From an uncultured Alphaproteobacteria bacterium (GTDB lineage: Bacteria; Pseudomonadota; Alphaproteobacteria; Bin95), in contig CAJXVF010000191.1 in NCBI GenBank assembly GCA_913060845.1, forward strand, positions 1-5,735: DNA of 5,735 bases, written 5' to 3'. Below the pieces are notes generated by a model. That model had not been told where the DNA came from and searched no databases. It worked only from the letters and a program-made list of their open reading frames with translations. The first letter of the stretch is position 1. Every line of letters starts with the position of its first letter. A program made the position numbers and the translations under genes. Below are positions 1-5,735 of this stretch, one piece after another.

Positions 1-1
1 C

Positions 2-304
2 ATGGGGCGTGACCCGCTGGAATTTGGTGTGGCCCTGCATGTCGGCGACGTTGTGTTCGGCAATATCGGGTCTGGCGGTCGTCTTGCGTTTACCACAATC
101 GGATCTGCGGTTAATGAGGTTGCGCGCCTGGAAGCGCTAACCAAGACGCTTGATGCTCCGATCCTCATGTCTGGCGAGTTCAAATCGGCCGTAAAGCGCG
201 CTGACCCGTCTGTTGAGTTGACCGGGTTTGGCTTTCAGAAAATGCGCGGAATTGGTGCGCCTATCGATGTGTTTGGTATCAACCCAGATGAGCTAACCCC
301 GTAA
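2..304 (+). CDS. Class III adenylate/guanylate cyclase, C-terminal fragment (5' end outside window)
   Basis: This is the last 100 residues of a class III nucleotidyl cyclase, which makes cAMP (or cGMP) from the NTP. The reading frame is open to the left window edge, and the first ATG is probably an internal Met, because the two metal-binding Asp of the cyclase domain should lie upstream. Visible motifs are GVALHVGDVVFGNIGS (residues 9-24), TTIGSAVNEVARLEAL (31-46) and a C-terminal MRGIGAPIDVFGI strand. Asn38 and Arg42 form the N-x3-R transition-state pair. Thr31 sits at the base-selecting position (Asp in mammalian IIC2), which is usual in bacterial adenylate cyclases, so cAMP is the more likely product. 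The N-terminal sensor or membrane domain cannot be seen. It is convergent with the lyase gene and overlaps its 3' end by 12 bp. Family assignment is firm; nucleotide specificity is inferred. Confidence 0.88.
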   Translation: MGRDPLEFGVALHVGDVVFGNIGSGGRLAFTTIGSAVNEVARLEALTKTLDAPILMSGEFKSAVKRADPSVELTGFGFQKMRGIGAPIDVFGINPDELTP

Positions 305-1657
305 CGCCGACGCTTTCTCGCGCCCAGCCGCCGCTGCTCGGCGCGCCATTACAGGCGCTTGGCCAACATACGCCATGGGATCAAGCAGGGCCGTGATCTC
401 CGTAGCGCTAAGCTTGCTCGACACTCGCTCATCAGCCCGCAAGAGCGTCAAAAACGATTGGGACCCGGTGGCGGCAGCCTGGGAAGCGTCATAAACTAAG
501 TCATGGGCTTCCTGTCGGCCGATCTTTGCACCCAGGGCCAACATCACAGGCTCACCCATGATGAGACCGTCCGTGAGGTCTAGGTTTTTGCGCATACGCT
601 CAGGCTTAACGGTCAACCCGCGCAAGATAATGTTGAGCCTTGCCAGCATGTCCCCCGTCGCGATGCAGGACCGTTCTGTCGCCTGACGGATTTGGAGAGA
701 GGTCGCACGATCTGCTTCATGCTCCGTCTGCATCGCTTCCAGGGCCAGAGGTGCTTGCATGCGCACATCGCTGGCGAGGGCGACGATATCTTGCGCCATG
801 AACGGATTGCGCTTCTGCGGCATAGTACTGGAGCCGACTGAACCAGGCGGCGTTGGCTCTTCTAGCTCACCGAACTCCTGCTTTTGTAGGGTATAGATCT
901 CACGTGCGATCTTTGCTGTCGTTGCAGCGTTTAACGCCAGTAGCAAGACGTATTCTGAGACGTGATCGCCTTCGGCCCGGCTTGGCACTGCCATGGCTGT
1001 CATATCCATCTTCGCGGCGAAGCGGTCCTGTAACTCAAACCCGTCTTCAGCGAAGGATGCCATGGTTCCAGCTGCACCCCCCAGCATAGCCCTGAATACA
1101 CGCGGCTCGGCAGCGATCAGGCGATCCGCATTACGCCCGATTTCGTCCAACCAGACTGCGACTTTGCCGCCGAATGTGGTCGGCACGGCATGTTGGCCGT
1201 GGGTGCGGCCGGGCATGGCGCTTTCGGCATGAGTTTCGGCAAGTGCGGCCAAAGCTTCGAGTACGTCTGCAAACTGGTTGAGCAAGATCCGATGTACGGA
1301 GCGAAGGACCAGGAGATCGCCTGTCTGCACGATATTCTGTGTCGTGGCACCCCAATGGACAAAGCCACCCGCATCGCCGTCACAAAGCCGGGAAAGTTCC
1401 CAAATCAGGGGCGTCAGAGTATGCCCACTGGTAAGAAAGCCATCAGCCAACCGTTCTTGGTCAAACTTTGAGAAATCAGCCTTTGCCGCAATTTCCTCTG
1501 CTGCCGCTGCAGGAATGATCCCCATGTCGGCTTGAGCGGCGGCAAGGGCTACCTCAACGTCCATCCAAGCTTGCCAGCGGTTCTCGATCTCTAATAGTGC
1601 GCGAACGCCTGGGTCCGGCACGCGCATGTCTTGCGGATTGGCTGTGAGCTTTGCCAT
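293..1657 (-). CDS. Fumarase/aspartase-superfamily lyase, adenylosuccinate lyase / carboxymuconate cycloisomerase type
   Basis: A 454-aa member of the superfamily that forms or breaks C-N or C-O bonds by beta-elimination, usually releasing fumarate, as a cytoplasmic homotetramer. The three conserved regions are present: HWGATTQNIVQTG (101-113), GRTHGQHAVPTTFG (150-163) and the signature loop GSVGSSTMPQKRNP (272-285), which carries the catalytic serine (276/277). The tail at about 380-440 (LLDPMAYVGQAP) resembles the ADSL_C domain. The His of region 2 (H153/H156) is kept. The signature has Gln281 where PurB and PcaB usually have His (MPHK), so neither adenylosuccinate lyase nor 3-carboxy-cis,cis-muconate cycloisomerase is certain. 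No pur or pca genes adjoin it. The frame stays open upstream to an ATG at 1816, but that extension lies inside the preceding gene and lacks family similarity; MAKLTANP at 1657 fits the family length. No clear Shine-Dalgarno is seen, and translational coupling across the 4-nt gap is plausible. Family is sure, substrate unknown. Confidence 0.85.
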   Translation of the reverse strand: MAKLTANPQDMRVPDPGVRALLEIENRWQAWMDVEVALAAAQADMGIIPAAAAEEIAAKADFSKFDQERLADGFLTSGHTLTPLIWELSRLCDGDAGGFVHWGATTQNIVQTGDLLVLRSVHRILLNQFADVLEALAALAETHAESAMPGRTHGQHAVPTTFGGKVAVWLDEIGRNADRLIAAEPRVFRAMLGGAAGTMASFAEDGFELQDRFAAKMDMTAMAVPSRAEGDHVSEYVLLLALNAATTAKIAREIYTLQKQEFGELEEPTPPGSVGSSTMPQKRNPFMAQDIVALASDVRMQAPLALEAMQTEHEADRATSLQIRQATERSCIATGDMLARLNIILRGLTVKPERMRKNLDLTDGLIMGEPVMLALGAKIGRQEAHDLVYDASQAAATGSQSFLTLLRADERVSSKLSATEITALLDPMAYVGQAPVMARRAAAAGREKASALRG

Positions 1658-1661
1658 GGGA

Positions 1662-3224
1662 TTATGCTGGGACAGCGGCTGAAGTCGCCATTTCAGCCAC
1701 TGCCGCAGCTGAATTCTCACCGTTACGCCGCATAACCGCTTGCGGGTTCGCAAAGGGCCGCATGCCGACCGATTGGAAACTGCGGACAACCTCGTGATTG
1801 GCGCTGAGGGCGTCATTCACGCTTTCTGGGAGTCGTGCATCTGAGATGACATTGTCAACGCCGGAGACATCTATCCGTGGCGTTCCATAGATCGCCTCAA
1901 GGTCCATGCCGTAATCGACCGCCATGGATGTCATCTGGAAGCAGGCCGGCACAATCCGCCGTCCGCCGGATGCGCCGCAGGCGAATTCAGGCACACCGCC
2001 GTCTGTTACGATCGTGGGACACATGTTCGAAAGGGGCTTGGCACCAGGGGCGATGGAGTTTGGCTTGCCTTGGGTCGGGTCAAACCACATCAAGCCATTG
2101 TTGAACAGAATTCCGGTCTCCGGCCCCATATAGCGGGACCCGAAGCGTTCCAGCAGTGTGTTGGTTAGGGCGACCATGTTTCCGGCAGCGTCAACGACAG
2201 TGATATGCGTGGTGCATGCCAGCTCGTCAGCTTTTGCGTCATGGCCTAGCGTATCAAACCGATATGCATAGGATTCGCGCAAAGCATCGGCCCAGGCGAC
2301 ATAGGTATCGGGACTAAGCGGTTGGCTTGGATCTATCGTTTTATCAATGGCTTTGAGGGCTCTCGCGAATGTTGGTCCGCCTGTCAGTCCATCGGCCAGA
2401 TGTACCATTTTCCCGCGATAGGGAATGCCTGGAACTTCCGCGATCTGGGCTTTGTAATTCGCAAAGTCCTCCGCGGTAAATGCCGATGCATCAAGGTCTT
2501 TTAGAACGAGTTCAGCCAGTTGGCCGGTGTAGAAATCTTCTGGTCCGGCCTCAGAAAGCCTGCGTAGCGTCTGTGGCAAGTTCCCAAGCTGGATGCGCTT
2601 CGGTGCGTGGCTGGATAGTGAGACCGGCGGGACGCCGTTAGGAAGATAGGTCTTCGTGCTCTCGGAAAATTTGCCAAGTCCAGCTGCAGCCCCATAGGCG
2701 ATCTGCAAGGTTTGATACCAATCTGTGGGCATGCCTTGGTCCGCCAGAGAAATTGCAGGTTGCATGACCTCCTGCCAGTTCAGGGTACCAAACCGTTCAA
2801 GTGCTGCAGCGAATCCAGCGACAGAGCCTGGCATGCCAACGGCTTCAGGGCCAAGGATGTTGCGATCATCAACCACGCGGGGCCAGACAAAGGTGAAATC
2901 TTCCGGTGCTTCACCTTCATTGGCCAATGCGTAGCGGCCTGGGTCGAGCGCTTTCGGCGCGACCATGCCGTAATCGACGCAATAAACCTTCTTTTCAGCC
3001 GCCAGTCCCACAAGCATGAAGCCGCCGCCGCCAATACCACTCATCCATGGCTCAACCCCGCCAATGGCGAGTGCGGTGGCGATGGCTGCATCAACTGCGT
3101 TACCGCCTTCGCGCAATACCGCAGCGCCTGCAACCGCGGCCTCCCAATGCTGGGCTGAAACAATGCCTCCGGCAGACCGGACAACAGGTTTTTCAATAGC
3201 GAAAGTCTCTGGCGTATGCAGCAT
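1662..3224 (-). CDS. Gamma-glutamyltransferase-family Ntn hydrolase, probably not a true GGT
   Basis: A 520-aa proenzyme expected to self-cleave before Thr338 (LAC/TTHITVVD), giving a 337-aa large and a 183-aa small subunit, close to the family norm. Recognisable regions are SAGGIVSAQHWEAA and GGNAVDAAIATALA near the N-terminus, GIGGGGFMLV, GPETGILFNNG, KPLSNMCPTIV and CGASGGRRI. Thr338 (nucleophile), Thr356 (equivalent to E. coli Thr409) and the oxyanion Gly420-Gly421 are kept. Residues that hold the gamma-glutamyl group in E. coli GGT are replaced: Arg114 by Gly86, Asn411 by Leu358, Gln430 by Gly377, Asp433 by Trp380, Ser463 by Asn400. No signal peptide is visible, whereas typical GGTs are periplasmic. 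I chose the ATG at 3224 because GGGAGG lies 10 nt upstream; an ATG at 3251 and a TTG at 3305 are in frame but lack a Shine-Dalgarno, and the TTG overlaps the channel gene. It may be an amidohydrolase, as HpxW (oxamate amidohydrolase) is within this family. The true substrate is unknown. Confidence 0.88.
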   Translation of the reverse strand: MLHTPETFAIEKPVVRSAGGIVSAQHWEAAVAGAAVLREGGNAVDAAIATALAIGGVEPWMSGIGGGGFMLVGLAAEKKVYCVDYGMVAPKALDPGRYALANEGEAPEDFTFVWPRVVDDRNILGPEAVGMPGSVAGFAAALERFGTLNWQEVMQPAISLADQGMPTDWYQTLQIAYGAAAGLGKFSESTKTYLPNGVPPVSLSSHAPKRIQLGNLPQTLRRLSEAGPEDFYTGQLAELVLKDLDASAFTAEDFANYKAQIAEVPGIPYRGKMVHLADGLTGGPTFARALKAIDKTIDPSQPLSPDTYVAWADALRESYAYRFDTLGHDAKADELACTTHITVVDAAGNMVALTNTLLERFGSRYMGPETGILFNNGLMWFDPTQGKPNSIAPGAKPLSNMCPTIVTDGGVPEFACGASGGRRIVPACFQMTSMAVDYGMDLEAIYGTPRIDVSGVDNVISDARLPESVNDALSANHEVVRSFQSVGMRPFANPQAVMRRNGENSAAAVAEMATSAAVPA

Positions 3225-3240
3225 CTCGAACGGGCCTCCC
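3225..3240 (-). promoter_or_regulatory. Shine-Dalgarno deciding the start of the GGT-family gene
   Basis: Read on the minus strand, GGGAGG (3240-3235) is followed by a 10-nt spacer and then ATG at 3224. It is the strongest anti-16S match near any candidate start of this gene. The spacer is slightly long. The in-frame ATG at 3251 is preceded by CTTTCCCGA, which has no purine-rich element. Confidence 0.55.
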
Positions 3241-3283
3241 AAGGGTGTCATTCGGGAAAGCTTAAACCAACATGCGCTGTGCG

Positions 3284-4330
3284 TCAGGCTGCGAGCGCGT
3301 CCCAATCAACAGTATCTGCATCAATGCGCGCCATCGAGATGTAATAGAGCTGGTCGCCGGGTTTAATGGTAGCCGTTCCGGGTGCGTTCAATAGCGGGAT
3401 CATTGTATCTGGCGAGCGCATGCCAAGCAGCGTTGCCTCATGCTTTGCTTTGAACGATGCGAGTGCCGCTGAATAGGAAAGCGATGGCGCGCCAGCAGGC
3501 ACGACCATGCTAAATTCAGTAGGGCCAGCGCTGCTGGACGCCAGCATCGTAAAGAGTTCAGCAGAGCCAGGGTCACGGGCCGTCCGAGCCAGGATTTCTG
3601 TGGAGAGAGAAGGGGCCGTCTCTGCGCCAGGGCAATGGGTCTTCAACAAATTCGCCATGCGCTCATCCTCGAAATACACAACGAGGCGGACGTTTGGCGC
3701 TGCCGCTGCAACGGCGAGGGAGATGGCTAAGGCGTCAGGGTCCGTTTTCGCCATGACGATAACGGCATTTGCCTGCGCCATTCCTGCCCGTTCATAGGCC
3801 GCCACGTCGCTCGTGTTATCAGCGCGAATGAAGCGGGCGACATCCGGCACCGGGTTTTGAGAGACGGTTGAGCTAATGAGGACGATTGTCGGCGCTTCGC
3901 CAGAACTCACGTCCGTTAGCTGATCAATCAACCGTTCGGTGCGCTCACCGCGCCAGCCGATGATGACGATATGATCTTGGAGCATGCTGTAGTCTCCCCG
4001 GCCGCGAAGCTTGCGCCGCCACTGCTCGGCCATAGCCTGCGCGCCTTTAGCGATGGCTGTTGTGAAAAGGGCGATGGCACCGGGCATTATCCACAGCACG
4101 GCAACGGCCCGGCCATAAGCTGTCGTGGGTGCGAAATCGCCGTAGCCGACCGTCGTGGCCGTCACCAGATAATAATACCAGAACACGTCCGGCGCGCTGA
4201 TGCCGTCTGGCTCAAACGCTATCGCCATCAACCATGAACTGATGAAATGCCCGATGCCGATGCACAGCAGGGCAGCCCAGGTCATTTCAGCGATATGGCG
4301 ATAGATACGCCTATAGAGGTGATTATACAT
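3284..4330 (-). CDS. Two-transmembrane potassium channel with cytoplasmic RCK/TrkA-N-like domain
   Basis: A 348-aa inner-membrane protein. Residues 1-16 are short, basic and cytoplasmic. TM1 is about 17-38, the pore loop about 47-60, the K+ selectivity filter TVGYGD is at 60-65, and TM2 is about 74-95. A basic linker (EQWRRKLRGRG) leads to a Rossmann-like regulatory domain from about 119 (DHIVIIGWRGERTERLIDQL), then an RCK_C-like C-terminal part with a GDQLYYI strand near 325. Where classical RCK domains have GxGxxG there is GWRGER, recalling the GWR start of the CASTOR/POLLUX-type channel domain, so NAD binding is uncertain. Four subunits should form one pore. The ATG at 4330 is 10 nt after the hemA stop. 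No good Shine-Dalgarno precedes it, so translation may be coupled to hemA. The selectivity filter makes the channel call firm; ligand and physiological role are unknown. Confidence 0.9.
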   Translation of the reverse strand: MYNHLYRRIYRHIAEMTWAALLCIGIGHFISSWLMAIAFEPDGISAPDVFWYYYLVTATTVGYGDFAPTTAYGRAVAVLWIMPGAIALFTTAIAKGAQAMAEQWRRKLRGRGDYSMLQDHIVIIGWRGERTERLIDQLTDVSSGEAPTIVLISSTVSQNPVPDVARFIRADNTSDVAAYERAGMAQANAVIVMAKTDPDALAISLAVAAAAPNVRLVVYFEDERMANLLKTHCPGAETAPSLSTEILARTARDPGSAELFTMLASSSAGPTEFSMVVPAGAPSLSYSAALASFKAKHEATLLGMRSPDTMIPLLNAPGTATIKPGDQLYYISMARIDADTVDWDALAA

Positions 4331-4340
4331 CAGGCGGCAG

Positions 4341-5567
4341 TCAGTTCAGTTCGCGCGGCAAGTTGAGCGTTGTCCAGACGTGCTGCAGCGCCGTAACAAG
4401 CTCTTCGATCATACGGTCATCATGCATGGGGCCTGGGGTGAACCGAAGGCGCTCCGTGCCACGCGGAACAGTTGGATAGTTGATCGGCTGCACGTAGATA
4501 CCGAAGTCTTCGAGCAGCATATCGCTCGCCTGCTTGCAGGTCGCGGCATCACCAACATGAATTGGCACGATGTGGCTGACGGAGGGCAGCTGGGGCAAGT
4601 TTGCGGCGGCGACCTTCTCTTTCAGCAACGCGGCCTGGCGTTGCTGGGCTGCGCGTTCCTGGCCGCTTTGCTTTAAATGGCGGACGGCCGTTAGGGCAGC
4701 CGCGGCTAGGGCAGGCGCTGGTGCGGTCGTAAAGATGAAGCTTGATGCGTTGGAGCGAATGAAATCTATCGCGGCATCGGTCCCGGCAACATACCCACCA
4801 ACGACGCCAAAGGCCTTCGCCAGGGTGCCTTCAATCAAATCCACCCGATCCATGACCTCATCACGCTCTGCGACACCGCCACCGCGCGGGCCGTACATGC
4901 CAACAGCGTGGACTTCATCCAGATATGTCAGGGCACCGTATTTGTCGGCGAGATCACAGATTTCAGCGATCGGCGCGATATCGCCATCCATGGAGTAGAC
5001 GGATTCGAACGCAATGATCTTTGGCCGCGCGGGATCAATCGCTTGCAGCAGTTCTTCCAGATGCGCGATATCATTGTGACGAAAAATCTGCTTCTCCGCC
5101 CGGCTTGCGCGCACGCCTGCGATCATGGATGCGTGGTTCAATTCGTCGGATAGCATGATGGCATTCGGCAACATCCCACCGACAGCCCCGAGTGCTGCTT
5201 CATTGGCGACATATCCAGATGTCATCAACAGAGCCGCTTCCTTGCCATGAAGGTCCGCGAGCTCAGCCTCCAACTCGACATGGAAGTGGTTACACCCAGC
5301 AATATTTCGTGTGCCGCCAGCGCCGGCACCTTCAGCGTCTAACGTTGATTTGGCGGCATCAAGCACGGCCCGATGCTGGCTCATCCCGAGATAATCGTTT
5401 GAGCACCAGGAGATAACTTCTCGCACGTTGCCGTCTGGGCGATGCCAGAGTGCGCGCGGGTGTTTCCCTGTTTGTCGCTCAAGTGCAGCGAAAACACGAT
5501 AACGACCTTCGGTTTTCAGGGTTTGCACGCCTTCTTTGAAGAAGGCCTGATACTCTTCCCTGCGCAT
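4341..5567 (-). CDS. hemA: 5-aminolevulinate synthase (ALAS)
   Basis: A complete 408-aa PLP enzyme of the alpha-oxoamine synthase family. It condenses glycine with succinyl-CoA to 5-aminolevulinate, CO2 and CoA, the first committed step of tetrapyrrole synthesis in alphaproteobacteria and mitochondria, in the cytoplasm as a homodimer. The N-terminal TEGRYRVFA carries the Arg (R24) matching R. capsulatus R21. [10 protein letters not shown] (56-65), [15 protein letters not shown] (82-96), [10 protein letters not shown] (H145), [12 protein letters not shown] (D217, H220), [14 protein letters not shown] (PLP lysine K251), the acetyl-CoA-type loop SSFIFTTAP (275-283) and RLRFTPGP (373-380) are all present. 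The length equals known alphaproteobacterial ALAS. The ATG at 5567 has AAAGGG seven nt upstream (5580-5575) and gives the normal N-terminus. No CP-type heme-regulatory motif is seen. It is the first gene of a minus-strand block; the channel gene follows after 10 nt. Confidence 0.97.
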   Translation of the reverse strand: MRREEYQAFFKEGVQTLKTEGRYRVFAALERQTGKHPRALWHRPDGNVREVISWCSNDYLGMSQHRAVLDAAKSTLDAEGAGAGGTRNIAGCNHFHVELEAELADLHGKEAALLMTSGYVANEAALGAVGGMLPNAIMLSDELNHASMIAGVRASRAEKQIFRHNDIAHLEELLQAIDPARPKIIAFESVYSMDGDIAPIAEICDLADKYGALTYLDEVHAVGMYGPRGGGVAERDEVMDRVDLIEGTLAKAFGVVGGYVAGTDAAIDFIRSNASSFIFTTAPAPALAAAALTAVRHLKQSGQERAAQQRQAALLKEKVAAANLPQLPSVSHIVPIHVGDAATCKQASDMLLEDFGIYVQPINYPTVPRGTERLRFTPGPMHDDRMIEELVTALQHVWTTLNLPRELN

Positions 5568-5690
5568 GAGATTACCCTTTGGTGCCAGACAAGCGCACAG
5601 AGTGTGATGAGCGCCTTTTGTCTTTGCTACAGTACCACGCTATGAACGCAAGTAGGACACGTCACATTCCATCCGGATCTACATATATAC
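5568..5690 (-). promoter_or_regulatory. hemA leader and presumed promoter region (truncated by the contig end)
   Basis: These 123 nt hold no credible gene on either strand. The hemA Shine-Dalgarno (AAAGGG, 5580-5575) is the only signal I would trust. A weak sigma-70-like pair exists on the minus strand: GTGACG (5665-5660, four of six matches to TTGACA), a 17-nt spacer, and TAGCGT (5642-5637, three of six matches to TATAAT); this is close to chance. An 8-bp palindrome ATCCGGAT lies at 5671-5678. No FNR-type TTGAT-N4-ATCAA site, often found before hemA in facultative phototrophs, is present. A promoter is inferred from hemA being the first gene in the block, and it may lie beyond the contig end. 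Confidence 0.4.
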
Positions 5691-5735
5691 CTGTCTCTTA
5701 TACACATCTCCGAGCCCACGAGACCTCTCTACATC
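5691..5735. other. Nextera (Tn5) sequencing-adapter contamination at contig end
   Basis: The bases match library adapter exactly as I know it: the 19-bp Tn5 mosaic end CTGTCTCTTATACACATCT at 5691-5709, then CCGAGCCCACGAGAC (reverse complement of the Nextera read-2 tail) at 5710-5724, an 8-base i7 index CTCTCTAC at 5725-5732 (from memory, index N707), and ATC at 5733-5735, the start of the P7 arm. This is read-through from a short insert that was not trimmed before assembly. It is not a genomic transposon end. True sequence stops at 5690. Confidence 0.98.

Noticed and set aside
343..358. Small stem-loop GCGCC-ATTACA-GGCGC as a terminator for the cyclase gene
   Set aside because: The stem is only 5 bp and no T-run follows; it also lies in the lyase coding sequence.
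1658..1816. N-terminal extension of the lyase starting at the ATG at 1816
   Set aside because: The 53 extra residues are a different frame of the GGT-family 3' end, are Arg-rich and do not resemble the lyase family. MAKLTANP at 1657 fits the normal length.
2712..3158. 148-codon plus-strand open frame opposite the GGT-family gene
   Set aside because: It is antisense to a well-conserved coding sequence, its protein shows no recognisable domain, and long antisense frames are common in GC-rich genes.
3225..3305. Earlier starts for the GGT-family gene (ATG 3251, TTG 3305)
   Set aside because: Neither has a Shine-Dalgarno. The TTG start would overlap the channel gene, and the extra residues do not form a signal peptide. 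The ATG at 3224 has GGGAGG upstream.
5529..5546. Inverted repeat GCCTTCTT-TG-AAGAAGGC near the hemA start
   Set aside because: It lies within hemA codons for F-F-K-E-G, has a 2-nt loop that cannot form a normal hairpin, and is readily explained by codon content.
5442..5645. Plus-strand open frame crossing the hemA start
   Set aside because: It mostly mirrors hemA codons, has no family resemblance and no good ribosome binding site.
5691..5709. Tn5 mosaic end as evidence of a genomic transposon
   Set aside because: It is directly followed by the Nextera read-2 tail, an index and the P7 start, so it comes from library preparation.

Overview
This looks like the end of a draft-assembly contig from an alphaproteobacterium. 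The main evidence is a full-length Shemin-pathway 5-aminolevulinate synthase (HemA, 408 aa), which in bacteria is essentially an alphaproteobacterial trait. The moderately GC-rich coding sequence and the class III cyclase with an NIGS...TTIG...VNEVARLEAL-type C-terminus fit this. I cannot name a genus.

Layout. At 2-304 (+) lies the C-terminal end of a class III adenylate/guanylate cyclase whose start is outside the window. It meets the next gene tail to tail with a 12-bp overlap. Everything else is one co-directional minus-strand block, read from right to left: hemA (5567-4341), a two-helix potassium channel with an RCK/TrkA-N-like domain (4330-3284), a gamma-glutamyltransferase-family Ntn hydrolase (best start 3224, stop 1662), and a fumarase/aspartase-superfamily lyase of the adenylosuccinate lyase/CMLE type (1657-293). 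Gaps are 10, 59 and 4 nt, so the four genes could be one transcript starting upstream of hemA. The tightest pair is hydrolase and lyase. Bases 5568-5690 are the hemA leader and hold a plausible Shine-Dalgarno but no convincing promoter.

The last 45 bases (5691-5735) are not genomic. They are the Tn5 mosaic end, the Nextera read-2 adapter remainder, an 8-base i7 index (CTCTCTAC) and the first three bases of the P7 arm. The biological sequence ends at 5690.

How the genes relate. HemA makes 5-aminolevulinate from succinyl-CoA and glycine for heme and other tetrapyrroles. The channel, hydrolase and lyase have no known role in that pathway, so co-transcription may only reflect local packing. The most interesting point is the GGT-family protein. 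It keeps the autocatalytic Thr and the oxyanion Gly-Gly, but lacks nearly every residue that binds the gamma-glutamyl group in true GGTs and has no signal peptide. It is therefore probably a cytoplasmic amidohydrolase of another specificity, perhaps working with the adjacent lyase. I see no RNA genes, CRISPR arrays, insertion sequences or long repeats, and no obviously new multi-gene system.
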